Positions 1 through 8,890 of a DNA stretch of 64,000 nt are shown piece by piece. The translations under genes were made by a program, and so were the position numbers. Below the pieces are notes generated by a model. It searched no databases, was not told where the DNA came from, and worked only from the letters and a program-made list of their open reading frames with translations. Origin of the DNA: Pseudomonas sp. 21 (GTDB lineage Bacteria > Pseudomonadota > Gammaproteobacteria > Pseudomonadales > Pseudomonadaceae); contig NZ_JYOA01000010.1 in the NCBI RefSeq assembly GCF_000955805.1, positions 221,005 to 285,004 on the forward strand. The letters are read 5' to 3'. Each line of letters begins with the position of its first letter. Position 1 is the first letter of the stretch.

Positions 1-74
1 TCGACGTGCAATCTCACCTGAAAGACCGGTTCGAGAGCATCGAAAGCGACTTGTGGGCGCTCGAGAAGAGCTGA
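1..74 (+). CDS. DUF2164 family protein, C-terminal fragment
   Basis: This is the 3' end of a gene that begins before the window. Frame 3 reads through an acidic, helical tail ([15 protein letters not shown], then LWALEKS) to a TGA at 72-74. A small DUF2164 protein commonly sits just upstream of hisA in Pseudomonas, and the tail fits that family. Its function is unknown. It lies 40 bp before hisA on the same strand, so it is probably co-transcribed with the his genes. Only about 23 codons are visible, so the family call rests on context and the look of the tail. Confidence 0.6.
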   Translation, partial: DVQSHLKDRFESIESDLWALEKS

Positions 75-114
75 CCCGCCCCCATTCATCTTTGGATTCG
101 AGCAGGTTCAACCC

Positions 115-852
115 ATGCTGATCATCCCCGCAATCGATCTGAAAGACGGCGCCTGCGTGCGCCTGCGCCAGGGCCTGATGGAAGACGCCACGGTCTTCTC
201 CGACGACCCGGTGTCCATGGCCGCCAAGTGGGTGGAGGGCGGTTGCCGCCGTCTGCACCTGGTGGACCTGAACGGCGCCTTCGAAGGCAAGCCGGTCAAC
301 GGTGAAGTGGTCACCGCCATCGCCAAGCGCTACCCGAACCTGCCGATCCAGATCGGCGGCGGCATCCGCTCGCTGGAAACCATCGAGCACTACGTCCGTG
401 CCGGCGTCAGCTACGTGATCATCGGCACCAAGGCGGTCAAGCAGCCGGAATTCGTCGCCGAAGCGTGCAAGGCATTCCCGGGCAAGGTCATCGTCGGCCT
501 GGACGCCAAAGACGGCTTCGTCGCCACCGACGGCTGGGCGGAAGTGAGCGAAGTGCAGGTGATCGACCTGGCCAAGCGCTTCGAAGCCGATGGCGTCTCG
601 GCGATCGTCTACACCGACATCGCGAAGGACGGCATGATGCAGGGTTGCAACGTCGAAGCCACCGCCGCGCTGGCCAACGCCACGCGCATCCCGGTGATCG
701 CTTCGGGCGGCATCCACAACCTGGGCGACATCCAGAAACTGCTGGACGCCCGCACGCCGGGCATCGTCGGCGCCATCACCGGCCGCGCGATCTACGAAGG
801 CACGCTGGACGTCGCCGAAGCCCAGGCACTGTGCGACGCCTTCAAGGGCTGA
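115..852 (+). CDS. hisA: HisA, ProFAR isomerase
   Basis: HisA is the cytoplasmic phosphoribosylformimino-5-aminoimidazole carboxamide ribotide isomerase, step four of histidine synthesis. The 245-residue protein is a typical full-length (beta/alpha)8 barrel. The N-terminal strand [12 protein letters not shown] carries the catalytic Asp near residue 8, and the second half has the matching acid in [11 protein letters not shown]. The phosphate-binding segments QIGGGIRS and IASGGIHN are both present. hisF follows after 23 bp. HisA passes its product PRFAR to the HisH-HisF synthase. hisH itself should lie upstream of the window. Start, length and family are all conventional. Confidence 0.98.
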   Translation: MLIIPAIDLKDGACVRLRQGLMEDATVFSDDPVSMAAKWVEGGCRRLHLVDLNGAFEGKPVNGEVVTAIAKRYPNLPIQIGGGIRSLETIEHYVRAGVSYVIIGTKAVKQPEFVAEACKAFPGKVIVGLDAKDGFVATDGWAEVSEVQVIDLAKRFEADGVSAIVYTDIAKDGMMQGCNVEATAALANATRIPVIASGGIHNLGDIQKLLDARTPGIVGAITGRAIYEGTLDVAEAQALCDAFKG

Positions 853-875
853 GCTGAACCACGGGAAGCACTGAC

Positions 876-1646
876 ATGACCCTGGCTAAACGCATCATTC
901 CCTGCCTCGACGTGGACAACGGCCGCGTGGTGAAGGGCGTCAAGTTCGAGAACATCCGCGACGCCGGCGACCCGGTGGAAATCGCCCGTCGCTACGACGA
1001 GCAGGGTGCGGACGAGATCACCTTCCTCGACATCACCGCCAGCGTCGATGGCCGCGACACCACCCTGCATACCGTCGAGCGCATGGCCAGCCAGGTGTTC
1101 ATCCCGCTGACCGTGGGCGGCGGCGTCAGGACGGTGCAGGACATCCGCAACCTGCTCAATGCCGGTGCGGACAAGGTCTCGATCAACACCGCCGCGGTGT
1201 TCACTCCCGAGTTCGTCGGCGAGGCCGCCGCGCGCTTCGGCTCGCAGTGCATCGTGGTCGCCATCGACGCCAAGAAAGTGTCGGGCCCCGGCGAAGCGCC
1301 GCGCTGGGAAATCTTCACCCACGGCGGCCGCAAGCCCACCGGGCTGGATGCAGTGGAGTGGGCGAAGAAGATGGAAGGCCTGGGCGCCGGTGAAATCCTC
1401 CTGACCAGCATGGACCAGGACGGCGTGAAGAGCGGCTACGACCTGGGCGTGACCCGCGCTATCAGTGAGGCCGTGGGCGTTCCGGTGATCGCTTCCGGCG
1501 GCGTCGGCAACCTGGAACACCTGGCCGCCGGCATCATCGAAGGCAAGGCCGACGCGGTGCTCGCGGCGAGCATCTTCCACTTCGGCGAGTACAGCGTGCC
1601 GGAGGCCAAGGCCTACCTGGCCAGCCGCGGCATCGTCGTGCGCTGA
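876..1646 (+). CDS. hisF: HisF, imidazole glycerol phosphate synthase cyclase subunit
   Basis: HisF takes ammonia from the glutaminase HisH and converts PRFAR to imidazole glycerol phosphate and AICAR. The 256-residue barrel has the expected [21 protein letters not shown] start, with the first catalytic Asp in LDVDNG. The second catalytic Asp is in [11 protein letters not shown] near residue 130 of the barrel's second half. Phosphate-gripping loops ([16 protein letters not shown]) are intact. It is 23 bp downstream of hisA and is the last his gene here, followed by a GC-rich hairpin at 1654-1676. It is a normal-length, unremarkable ortholog. Confidence 0.98.
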   Translation: MTLAKRIIPCLDVDNGRVVKGVKFENIRDAGDPVEIARRYDEQGADEITFLDITASVDGRDTTLHTVERMASQVFIPLTVGGGVRTVQDIRNLLNAGADKVSINTAAVFTPEFVGEAAARFGSQCIVVAIDAKKVSGPGEAPRWEIFTHGGRKPTGLDAVEWAKKMEGLGAGEILLTSMDQDGVKSGYDLGVTRAISEAVGVPVIASGGVGNLEHLAAGIIEGKADAVLAASIFHFGEYSVPEAKAYLASRGIVVR

Positions 1647-1653
1647 ACCCTTC

Positions 1654-1676
1654 CGGGCCGGGGTTCTCCCGGCCCG
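1654..1676 (+). terminator. Hairpin after hisF
   Basis: A perfect 9-bp inverted repeat (1654-1662 with 1668-1676, CGGGCCGGG/CCCGGCCCG, loop GTTCT) starts 7 bp after the hisF stop. No clear T-tract follows, so it may act as a weak terminator or as a 3'-end stabilising hairpin. Confidence 0.5.
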
Positions 1677-1874
1677 ATGGCTCTATCGCGAGCCTTTCTC
1701 TCCTGCGTCCGGTGGCCGCATCCCCTTCCTGCGCACGAAGCTTGCTAGCTGAAGGCTTTGGTCAAGGTACTGGCGGTTTCATGTCCCATTGCCACATTCA
1801 TAGGGTTTATTGGCGTCAATTCTCCGAGTAAGCTCTGCGCCTTCTCAGAAATGTCATACGCAGGAAATATCTCG

Positions 1875-2633
1875 ATGCTGAAGCGCATTCTGCTCGCATG
1901 GCTAGGCTGCGGCCTGCTTCTGGCCGGCGCGGCAAGGGCTGAAACGGATTCTTCGGACTACAGCGTGGTGCTGCTCACCGAGAACTTCCCCCCTTACAAC
2001 ATGGCCATCAACGGCAAGAACTTCGCCCAGGAAGACAGCATCGACGGCATCGCCGTGGATATCGTCAAGGAGATGTTCAAGCGCGCCGGCGTGCAGTACA
2101 GCCTGACCCTGCGCTTCCCCTGGGACCGCATCTACAAGCTGGCGCTGGAGAAGCCCGGCTACGGCGTGTTCGTCACCGCCCGCCTGCCCGAGCGCGAAAG
2201 CCAGTTCAAGTGGGTCGGTCCGATCGGCCCGGACGACTGGGTGCTGCTGGCCAAGGCCGACAGCCCGATCAGCCTGAACAATCTGGACGAAGCGAAGAAA
2301 TACCGCGTCGGCGCCTACAAGGGCGACGCCATGGCCCAGTACCTGAGCGAGCACGGCTTCGAGCCGGTGCTGGCGCTGCGTGACCAGGAGAACGCCGCCA
2401 AGCTGCGCGACGGCCAGATCGACCTGTGGGCCAGTGGCGACCCGGCGGGCCGCTACCTGGCCAAGCAGGTGGGCGTCACCGGCCTGAAGACCGTGCTGCG
2501 CTTCAACAGCGACCAACTGTTCCTTGCGCTGAACCGCGAGACTCCGGACGCCGTGGTGCAGAAGCTGCAGGCGGCGCTGGACAAGATGCGCGCCGAAGGT
2601 TTCGTCGACGACGTGCTCAACAGTTACCTGTAA
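1875..2633 (+). CDS. Periplasmic substrate-binding protein (SBP_bac_3 type), copy 1
   Basis: This is a 252-residue transporter-type solute-binding protein. I start it at ATG 1875, because AGGAAA lies just upstream and the product then opens with a standard signal peptide (MLKRILLAWLGCG, cleavage near AARA-ET). An in-frame reading from 1758 would add a non-signal extension and is unlikely. The mature part begins with the family-3 motif VVLLTENFPPYNM and ends in a helical tail (QKLQAALDKMRAEGF). It closely resembles the next gene, so a tandem duplication is likely. No permease or ATPase gene is adjacent, so the ligand and partner are unknown; it may serve a remote transporter or a sensor. Confidence 0.85.
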   Translation: MLKRILLAWLGCGLLLAGAARAETDSSDYSVVLLTENFPPYNMAINGKNFAQEDSIDGIAVDIVKEMFKRAGVQYSLTLRFPWDRIYKLALEKPGYGVFVTARLPERESQFKWVGPIGPDDWVLLAKADSPISLNNLDEAKKYRVGAYKGDAMAQYLSEHGFEPVLALRDQENAAKLRDGQIDLWASGDPAGRYLAKQVGVTGLKTVLRFNSDQLFLALNRETPDAVVQKLQAALDKMRAEGFVDDVLNSYL

Positions 2634-2637
2634 CACC

Positions 2638-2664
2638 CGAAGGCCGGCCACTCGCCGGCCTTCG
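2638..2664 (+). terminator. Terminator between the two binding-protein paralogs
   Basis: A perfect 11-bp stem (2638-2648 with 2654-2664, CGAAGGCCGGC/GCCGGCCTTCG, loop CACTC) begins 5 bp after the stop and is followed by TGTTT. It suggests that the two paralogs are separately expressed or differentially attenuated. Confidence 0.8.
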
Positions 2665-2779
2665 TGTTTGGCGCCGACATCCCTCGGCGCCGGTTTTGCC
2701 ACGGAAGGCAGACGAGCGAAGTATTCCGTCCCCTCTGCAGGGATGCCGCAAGCCCAATAACGATAACCAAGCGAGCGGT

Positions 2780-3541
2780 ATGACCATGCTGAAAGTCCTG
2801 ATCAAGACCCTGACCCTGGGTCTGTTGCTGGGGGCCGCCACGGCCCGCGCCGAGTTGCCCGCCGATTACAAGATGGTGCTGCTCACCGAGAACTTCCCGC
2901 CCTTCAACATGGCGGTGGACGACAAGAACTTCGCCCGTGATGACGGTATCGACGGCATCAGCGCCGACATCGTCCGCGAGATGTTCAAGCGCGCTGGCAT
3001 CCAGTACAGCCTGAGCCTGCGTTTCCCCTGGGATCGCCTGTACAAGCTGGCCCTCGACAAGCCCGACTACGGGCTGTTCTCCACCACCTACACGCCCGAG
3101 CGCGTGCCGCTGTTCAAGTGGGTCGGGCCGATCGCCAAGACCCACTGGGTGCTGCTGGCGCCGCCGGGCAGTTCGATCAAGGTGAAGGACCTCAAGGACG
3201 CCGCCAAGTACAAGCTCGGCGCCTACAAGAACGACGCCGTCAGCCAGAACCTGGAAAGCCAGGGCATCCCGGTGCTCAACGCGCTGCGCGATCAGGAAAA
3301 CGTGAAGAAGCTGACCACCGGCGAAATCGACCTCTGGGCCACCACCGACCCGGTGGGCCGCTATCTGGCCAAGCAGGAGGGCGTGTCCGGCCTGCAGACC
3401 GTGCTGCGTTTCAATGAGGCGCAGTTGTACCTGGCGATCAACAAGGACACGCCGGACGAGGTGGTGACCAAGTTGCAGAAGGCGCTGGACGAGATGCGCG
3501 CCGATGGCTTCATCGAGCAGGCGACCAATAACTACCTGTAA
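2780..3541 (+). CDS. Periplasmic substrate-binding protein (SBP_bac_3 type), copy 2
   Basis: The protein is 253 residues, or 251 if ATG 2786 is used; the two starts are two codons apart and the ribosome site is weak for both. The signal peptide (MLKVLIKTLTLGLLLG, cleavage near ATARA-EL) is clear. The mature sequence parallels copy 1 almost throughout: VLLTENFPPFNM, FKRAGIQYSLSLRFPWDR, GRYLAKQEGVSGLQTVLRFN. Differences cluster in the central lobe (TTYTPERVPLFKWVGPIAKTH), so the ligands may differ. The role is presumably capture of a small polar solute such as an amino acid, but no transporter genes are adjacent. A REP pair follows. Confidence 0.85.
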   Translation: MTMLKVLIKTLTLGLLLGAATARAELPADYKMVLLTENFPPFNMAVDDKNFARDDGIDGISADIVREMFKRAGIQYSLSLRFPWDRLYKLALDKPDYGLFSTTYTPERVPLFKWVGPIAKTHWVLLAPPGSSIKVKDLKDAAKYKLGAYKNDAVSQNLESQGIPVLNALRDQENVKKLTTGEIDLWATTDPVGRYLAKQEGVSGLQTVLRFNEAQLYLAINKDTPDEVVTKLQKALDEMRADGFIEQATNNYL

Positions 3542-3555
3542 GGTCGGCTTATCGT

Positions 3556-3636
3556 TGTAGGAGCGAGCTTGCTCGCGAACCCAGCTTCCGCGGATTTCGG
3601 TGCCGGGCGCTGTTCGCGAGCAAGCTCGCTCCTACA
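3556..3636. repeat. REP-like inverted pair (GTAGGAGCGAGCTTGCTCGCG family)
   Basis: Two copies of a roughly 25-bp element (TGTAGGAGCGAGCTTGCTCG plus CGAAC and its reverse complement) face each other across about 30 bp, in the gap between two convergent genes. Each copy contains its own small palindrome (CGAGCTTGCTCG). The same family recurs at 10268, 18461, 23907, 34080, 40105 and 49377. Confidence 0.9.
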
Positions 3637-3657
3637 GAAAGCTGATCCTGGCTACCT

Positions 3658-4440
3658 CTATCGGTAAATCCCATCCCGCCCATGCCCCGCCATGGCGCGG
3701 TTGCCGCGCTCGGCGATCATCAGCGGTGGCTTCACCAGCTCGAAGCCCTGGGCTTTCAGGGTCGGCAAAACACGCTTGAGCACCGCCAGGGTCGCCGGTT
3801 TCGGGTGGCCGATCATCACCACCGTGCCCTGCTTGCGCGCCAGTGCCAGGCCGCGCTGCATCTGCTCCATCACCGCGGCTTCGCTCGGGTCGTCATCGAG
3901 GAACACGTCCCGCGACAGGCTGGCGAGGCCGATCTTCTGCGCCTCGGCGGCGGCTACCGTGGCGGCGCTGGTACGGCTGTCGAGCAGGAACAGGTGGCGG
4001 CGCTGCAGCTCCGCCGCGAGCCAGGCCATGGCCGGGCGGTCGGCAGTCATGCGGCTGCCTTCGTGGTTGTTCAGGCCTTGCACGTAGGGCACCTTCGCCA
4101 GCGCGGCGTCGAGGCGACGCGCACGTTCTTCCTGGGTCAGCTCCGGCCGCCAGGCGTAGTCGCCGCCGGCGGGGTCCATCGGCATGTGCAGCATGATGGT
4201 GCGCCCGCGCCGATGCGCCTCGCGCGCCAGTTCGGCGGCGTGGGGCGTGTCCGGGATGATCGCCAGGGCGATGGCGGGGGAGATGTCGAGCACCTGGCGG
4301 TCGCGCGCCAGGTTCTGCCCGAGGTCGTCGATGACGATGCTGACCAGCGGCTTGCTGCCGTCCGGCCGGGGCGCGGCGGCCACCGGCAGGCACAGCAGCG
4401 CGCCCAGGCACAGGCCGAACAGCAGCCGGGCCGGGCGCAT
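3658..4440 (-). CDS. Divergent polysaccharide deacetylase family protein (YibQ-like)
   Basis: This is a 260-residue exported protein of the YibQ group. The signal peptide (MRPARLLFGLCLGALLCLPVAAA) is followed by the family's diagnostic LVSIVIDDLGQNLARDR segment. Further conserved pieces are ALAIIPDTPHA, IMLHMPMDP, GLNNHEGSRMT and FLLDSRTSA, which resemble the folded core and metal-site loops of NodB-type deacetylases. No activity is established for this group to my knowledge. Its constant neighbours, here ctpA (3 bp upstream) and the EnvC-like gene, point to cell-envelope or peptidoglycan work. It is the last gene of a minus-strand cluster. Confidence 0.88.
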   Translation of the reverse strand: MRPARLLFGLCLGALLCLPVAAAPRPDGSKPLVSIVIDDLGQNLARDRQVLDISPAIALAIIPDTPHAAELAREAHRRGRTIMLHMPMDPAGGDYAWRPELTQEERARRLDAALAKVPYVQGLNNHEGSRMTADRPAMAWLAAELQRRHLFLLDSRTSAATVAAAEAQKIGLASLSRDVFLDDDPSEAAVMEQMQRGLALARKQGTVVMIGHPKPATLAVLKRVLPTLKAQGFELVKPPLMIAERGNRAMAGHGRDGIYR

Positions 4441-4443
4441 CGC

Positions 4444-5754
4444 TTAGTTGTTGCCGCGGCTGACGCTGAGTCCTTTCAGCAGGCTGAGGGCTTGGCTGAG
4501 CTGGTAGTCGCCATCCTGCGGGCGATCCACCGGCGGCTTGCCGGAAGCGGTCGGGCGATCCTGGCCGCCATTGCCGTTGGCCAGGTGGCCCTGCAGGTCG
4601 GCTTCCTTGAAGCCGTCGAACTCGCTCTTCTCGCGGGTTACCTTGGCGCGTTCCACCTCGATGTCCGGGGTGATGCCCTGGGCCTGGATCGAGCGGCCAT
4701 TGGGGGTGTAGTACAGCGCAGTGGTGAGCTTCAGGGCGCGGTCGTTGTTCAGCGGCAGCACGGTCTGCACCGAGCCCTTGCCGAAGCTGTCGGTGCCCAT
4801 GAGGATGCCGCGCTTCTGGTCCTGCAGGGCACCGGCGACGATTTCCGCCGCCGAGGCGCTGCCGCCGTTGATCAATACCACCAGCGGCACGCCGTCGCTC
4901 GGGTCGGCCGGATCGGCGGAGAAGCGCAGCTCGGAGTTGGGGATGCGGCCCTTGGTGTAGACGATCAGCCCCTTGGTGAGGAAGGCGTCGGCCACTTCCA
5001 CCGCCGACTGCAGCACGCCGCCGGGGTTGTTGCGCAGGTCCAGGATCACGCCCTTGAGCTTGCCCTTGTTGTCGTTGCGCAGCTTGGACAGCGCCTTGAC
5101 GGTCTCCTCGCCGGTGTTGACCTGGAACTGGGTGATGCGCAGGTAGCCATAGCCCGGTTCGAGCATCTGGCTCTTCACGCTCTTCACCTTGATGATGGCG
5201 CGCTTGAGGGTGACGTCGAACGGCTTGCCGCCACCGCGCACGATGGTCAGGGTGATGGGCGAGCCGGCCTTGCCGCGCATGCTGTCCACCGCCTCGTTCA
5301 TCGACTGGCCCTTGGTCGGCTTGCCGTCGATCTTGACGATCAGGTCGCCCGGCTGGATGCCGGCGTTGGCGGCGGGGGTGTCGTCGATCGGCGAGATCAC
5401 CTTGACGAAGCCATCCTCGCTGCCGACCTCGATGCCCAGGCCGCCGAATTCGCCGCTGGTGCTTTCCTGCAGCTCGGCGAACTCTTCCGGGCCGAGGTAC
5501 GCCGAGTGCGGGTCGAGGTTGCTGAGCATGCCCTTGATGGCATTCTCCAGCAGCGTCTTGTCGTCCACCGGTTCCACGTAGGCCGCCTTCACCCGGTCCA
5601 GGACCTCGGCAAAGGTGCGCAGCTCATCGAGCGGCAGCGGAGCCTCCTTGCCGTTGGCCGCAGCAGATGCGGCCGGCGCGTCGGCGGCCTGGACCGCACC
5701 GACGCCGAGCAGCAAGGCCAGGGCCAGGGTAGTGAGACGGAAAGCATGCGACAT
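4444..5754 (-). CDS. ctpA: CtpA, carboxy-terminal processing protease (S41)
   Basis: CtpA is a 436-residue periplasmic serine protease. It has a signal peptide (MSHAFRLTTLALALLLGVGAV), then a PDZ domain around residues 90-170 (SGEFGGLGIEV to VKIDGKPTKGQS). The S41 catalytic domain carries the nucleophile Ser in GGSASAAEIVAG and the general-base Lys in GTDSFGKGSVQ. The length equals that of P. aeruginosa CtpA (PA5134) as I recall it; that enzyme works with the lipoprotein LbcA to degrade peptidoglycan cross-link hydrolases. The Gln/Asp/Gly-rich C-terminus (LANGNGGQDRPTASG) is probably disordered. It sits between the EnvC-like gene (27 bp) and the YibQ-like gene (3 bp), consistent with an envelope-remodelling operon. 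Confidence 0.95.
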   Translation of the reverse strand: MSHAFRLTTLALALLLGVGAVQAADAPAASAAANGKEAPLPLDELRTFAEVLDRVKAAYVEPVDDKTLLENAIKGMLSNLDPHSAYLGPEEFAELQESTSGEFGGLGIEVGSEDGFVKVISPIDDTPAANAGIQPGDLIVKIDGKPTKGQSMNEAVDSMRGKAGSPITLTIVRGGGKPFDVTLKRAIIKVKSVKSQMLEPGYGYLRITQFQVNTGEETVKALSKLRNDNKGKLKGVILDLRNNPGGVLQSAVEVADAFLTKGLIVYTKGRIPNSELRFSADPADPSDGVPLVVLINGGSASAAEIVAGALQDQKRGILMGTDSFGKGSVQTVLPLNNDRALKLTTALYYTPNGRSIQAQGITPDIEVERAKVTREKSEFDGFKEADLQGHLANGNGGQDRPTASGKPPVDRPQDGDYQLSQALSLLKGLSVSRGNN

Positions 5755-5781
5755 GTTTGGCTCCTAATGCGTGATCGCCGC

Positions 5782-7071
5782 CTATCCCTGCGTGCGACAC
5801 CAGGTCGAAGGGTCCGCCGGGCGGCCCTGATGGCGAATGGCAAAATACACCGCCGGGGTACTCTGACCCCCGCTGGCTCCCACGGTTGCAATGGGATCGC
5901 CCGCTTTGACGGTATCGCCGGCGTCCTTCAGAAGACTTTGATTATGCCCATAAAGGCTGAGGTAGCCACCACCGTGGTCGAGAATGACCAGCAGGCCTGA
6001 GCCGCGCAGCCAGTCGGCGAACACCACGCGGCCGCCATGCACGGCCCGCACGGTACTGCCGGCGTTGGCGCCGATCAGCACGCCATCCCAGGTGGCGCGG
6101 GGGTCGTCGCCGCGCGGGCTGCCGTAGCGCGCCAGGACGCGGCCATCCACCGGCCAGGGCAGCTTGCCCTTGGTGGCAGCGAAGGCGCCGCCGAAGCCTG
6201 TGCCGCTGGAAACCAGCGGGCCGCTGTAGTCGGGCCGCTTGGAGGGCGTTTCGGCTTTCTCGCCGCGGGCGGCCAGCTCCTGCTCGCGCTTGACCCGCTC
6301 GCGCTCGGCGGCCAGGGCGCGCTGGCGCGCCTCCTCGGCTTCGCGGGCCTGGCGGGCGAGGGTTTCCTCGATGGTCTTGAGGACCTTGTTGAGGTCGTCC
6401 TGGCTCTGCTCGCGGTCCTTGAGCTTGCTGCTGCCGTCCTTCAGATCGCTGTTGAGCTTGGCCAGGGTCTCCTGGCGCGCCTTGCGGGCGTCGGCCAGTT
6501 CCTGGCGCCGGGCCTCCAGGGCCGACTGCTGGGCGACCTGCTCGTCCTTCTGCGAGGTGATTTCCTGCTCGACGTTGCTCAGCTGGCGCAGGGTCTCGTT
6601 GAACGCCGAGAGCTGTTCCAGGCGCGCCTTGTTGATGTAGTCGTAGTAGGTGAGGGTGCGGCTGAACTTCTCGGGGTGTTCCTGGTTCAGCAGCAGCTTG
6701 AGGTATTCCTGGCGGCCGCTCTGGTAGGCGGCGCGGGCCTGGATGGCGATCAGGCGTTGCTGCTCAAGGCGTGCGCCCTGGAGTTTTTTTTTCTCTGAAT
6801 CGAGGCGCTGCAGCTCTTCCTCGTTCTTCTTCATCTCGTCCTGGATCTGCTTGATCTGCTTTTCCAGGTCACCCATCTGGGTTTCGGTGGACTTGAGCTG
6901 TTTCTGTACCCCGGACTTCTCGTCCTGGATGTTCTTCAGGTTCTTCTTCAGCTCGTTGATGTCTTTCTGCGTCTGCTCCAGCTGACGTTGGGCGTCGGCG
7001 CGTTCGTCGGCAACGACCGCGAGCGGGCTCAGGAGGCAGATCAGCAGCAGCGGGAGGAGGGCGCGAGGCAT
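5782..7071 (-). CDS. EnvC-like murein hydrolase activator (degenerate LytM)
   Basis: This 429-residue exported protein has a signal peptide (MPRALLPLLLICLLSPLAVVA) and a long coiled coil over about residues 25-270, rich in Q, E, K and R (QRQLEQTQKDINELKKNL and similar). The C-terminal part is an M23/LytM-like domain. The metal-binding HxxxD of active LytM peptidases is replaced (RATWDGVLIGA), and the C-terminal HxH strand reads VYFAIRH. It should therefore be an activator rather than an enzyme, as EnvC is for AmiA/AmiB during septal splitting. The gpmI-envC-yibQ order is the same as in enterobacteria. Confidence 0.92.
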   Translation of the reverse strand: MPRALLPLLLICLLSPLAVVADERADAQRQLEQTQKDINELKKNLKNIQDEKSGVQKQLKSTETQMGDLEKQIKQIQDEMKKNEEELQRLDSEKKKLQGARLEQQRLIAIQARAAYQSGRQEYLKLLLNQEHPEKFSRTLTYYDYINKARLEQLSAFNETLRQLSNVEQEITSQKDEQVAQQSALEARRQELADARKARQETLAKLNSDLKDGSSKLKDREQSQDDLNKVLKTIEETLARQAREAEEARQRALAAERERVKREQELAARGEKAETPSKRPDYSGPLVSSGTGFGGAFAATKGKLPWPVDGRVLARYGSPRGDDPRATWDGVLIGANAGSTVRAVHGGRVVFADWLRGSGLLVILDHGGGYLSLYGHNQSLLKDAGDTVKAGDPIATVGASGGQSTPAVYFAIRHQGRPADPSTWCRTQG

Positions 7072-7123
7072 TGGGCGGCGGGGACCTGAAGTCTGGACGG
7101 CCTAGTATGCCCGTGGCGGGCAT

Positions 7124-7161
7124 TAAAAAAAACGCCCCAGGCCGCATGGCGTGGGGCGTTT
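7124..7161 (-). terminator. Terminator of gpmI (minus strand)
   Basis: Read on the minus strand, a 10-bp stem (AAACGCCCCA, loop of 12, TGGGGCGTTT) is followed by a run of seven T. It lies about 50 bp past the gpmI stop and ahead of the EnvC-like gene, so the downstream genes probably have their own promoter or rely on read-through. Confidence 0.88.
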
Positions 7162-7209
7162 GCTCTGACCGACGGGAAACGGCTCACGTTCCCGTCAAAT
7201 CGATACCCA

Positions 7210-8745
7210 TTACAGCAGGGTGACGATCGATTTCCCGGTCATCTCTTCGGGCTGCTCCAGACCCATCAGGTTCAGCAGGGTCGGGGCCACGTCGGCGAGT
7301 ACGCCGCCCTCGCGGATGCTCAGCTTGCGCTTGCCGACATAGACGAAGGGCACCGGCTCGCAGGTGTGCGCGGTGTGCGCCTGGCCGGTCATGGCGTCTT
7401 CCATCTGCTCGACATTGCCGTGGTCGGCGGTGATCAGGGCTTCGCCGTCGACCTTGTCCAGCGCCTCGACAATCCGACCGACGCAGGTATCCAGGCACTC
7501 GACGGCTTTCACCGCAGCTTCGAACACGCCGGTGTGGCCGACCATGTCGCCGTTGGCGTAGTTGACGATGATCACGTCGAAACGCTGGTTCTCGATGGCG
7601 TCGACGATCCTGTCGGTGACTTCCGGTGCGCTCATTTCCGGCTGCAGGTCATAGGTGGCGACCTTGGGCGAAGGAATGAGGATACGTTCTTCGCCTTCGA
7701 ACGGCTCTTCGCGGCCGCCGGAGAAGAAGAAGGTCACGTGGGCGTATTTCTCGGTCTCGGCAATGCGCAGCTGGGTCTTGCCGTTCTTGGCCAGGTACTC
7801 GCCCAGGACGTTGTCCAGGGATTCGGGCTTGAACGCGCTGGGCGCCGGGATGCTCGCCGCGTACTGGGTCAGCATCACGTACTCGGCCAGGTGCAGTTCG
7901 CGCTGGCGCGGGAACTCCTTGAAGCCCGGCTCGACGAAGGCGCGCGACAGCTCGCGGGCACGGTCGGCGCGGAAGTTCATGAAGACCACGGCGTCGCCAT
8001 CTTCCACGCGCACTTGTGCGCCGATGCGGGTGGCCTTGACGAATTCGTCGCTCTCGCCGCGCTCGTAGGCGGCGTCCAGCGCGCCCACGGCGGTCTCGGC
8101 GGTGAATTCGGCGGTGCCGTCGGTGATCAGGTTGTAGGCGGCTTCGACGCGGTCCCAGCGATTGTCGCGGTCCATGGCGAAGTAGCGGCCGATGATGCTG
8201 GCGGTGCGGCCCTTGCCGATGCGGGCGAAGGCGTCGTCGAGCAGCTTCAGCGAGGGCTCGGCGCTCTTGGGCGGCGTATCGCGACCGTCGAGGAAGGCGT
8301 GCAGGTAGATGTTCTCGGCGCCACGCTGGGCGGCCAGTTCGGCCATGGCGATCAGGTGGTCCTGGTGGCTGTGCACGCCGCCATCGGAGAGCAGGCCGAG
8401 GATGTGCACGGCCTTGCCGGCATTCGCTGCCTTGTCCACGGCGCCGGTCAGTACGGGGTTCTGGAAGAACTCGCCGTCGCGGATCGCCTTGGTGACGCGG
8501 GTGAAGTCCTGGTAGACGACACGGCCTGCGCCTAGGTTCATGTGGCCGACCTCGGAGTTGCCCATCTGGCCGTCGGGCAGGCCGACGTCCATGCCCGAGC
8601 CCGAGATCAGGCCGTTGGGCTGGCTGGCCAGCAGGCGGTCCCAGTTGGGCTTCTTCGCGGCATAGATGGCGTTGTATTCGGGGCTCTCGCTATGGCCGAA
8701 GCCGTCCAGAATGATCAGGACCAGCGGTTTGGGCGTTGCAGTCAT
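7210..8745 (-). CDS. gpmI: GpmI, cofactor-independent phosphoglycerate mutase
   Basis: GpmI interconverts 3- and 2-phosphoglycerate in glycolysis and gluconeogenesis using two Mn ions. The 511-residue protein belongs to the alkaline-phosphatase superfamily. The first metal site is [12 protein letters not shown], the phosphoserine nucleophile lies in [17 protein letters not shown] near residue 62, and the C-terminal metal ligands fall in [12 protein letters not shown] and [11 protein letters not shown]. Length is normal for the family. It is transcribed divergently from the rhodanese gene at 8891 and ends in a strong terminator. Confidence 0.98.
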   Translation of the reverse strand: MTATPKPLVLIILDGFGHSESPEYNAIYAAKKPNWDRLLASQPNGLISGSGMDVGLPDGQMGNSEVGHMNLGAGRVVYQDFTRVTKAIRDGEFFQNPVLTGAVDKAANAGKAVHILGLLSDGGVHSHQDHLIAMAELAAQRGAENIYLHAFLDGRDTPPKSAEPSLKLLDDAFARIGKGRTASIIGRYFAMDRDNRWDRVEAAYNLITDGTAEFTAETAVGALDAAYERGESDEFVKATRIGAQVRVEDGDAVVFMNFRADRARELSRAFVEPGFKEFPRQRELHLAEYVMLTQYAASIPAPSAFKPESLDNVLGEYLAKNGKTQLRIAETEKYAHVTFFFSGGREEPFEGEERILIPSPKVATYDLQPEMSAPEVTDRIVDAIENQRFDVIIVNYANGDMVGHTGVFEAAVKAVECLDTCVGRIVEALDKVDGEALITADHGNVEQMEDAMTGQAHTAHTCEPVPFVYVGKRKLSIREGGVLADVAPTLLNLMGLEQPEEMTGKSIVTLL

Positions 8746-8890
8746 AGTTACGGCTCTTTCCGAGAATAGGGGTCAGAAAAGGACACACATTTTACCTTTT
8801 GGTGCCGACAGACGCCATGATCCCTAGGGTTCAGCCGCCAGATACGCGCGTGTATACTGGCCGGCATTTTTACGTCTGGATGTCCTGCGC

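Noticed and set aside
3682-6000. Long plus-strand open frame opposite the deacetylase and ctpA genes
   Set aside because: GC-rich antisense frame; the translation is rich in H, R, G and A with no family pattern, while the minus strand encodes clear CtpA and YibQ-type proteins.
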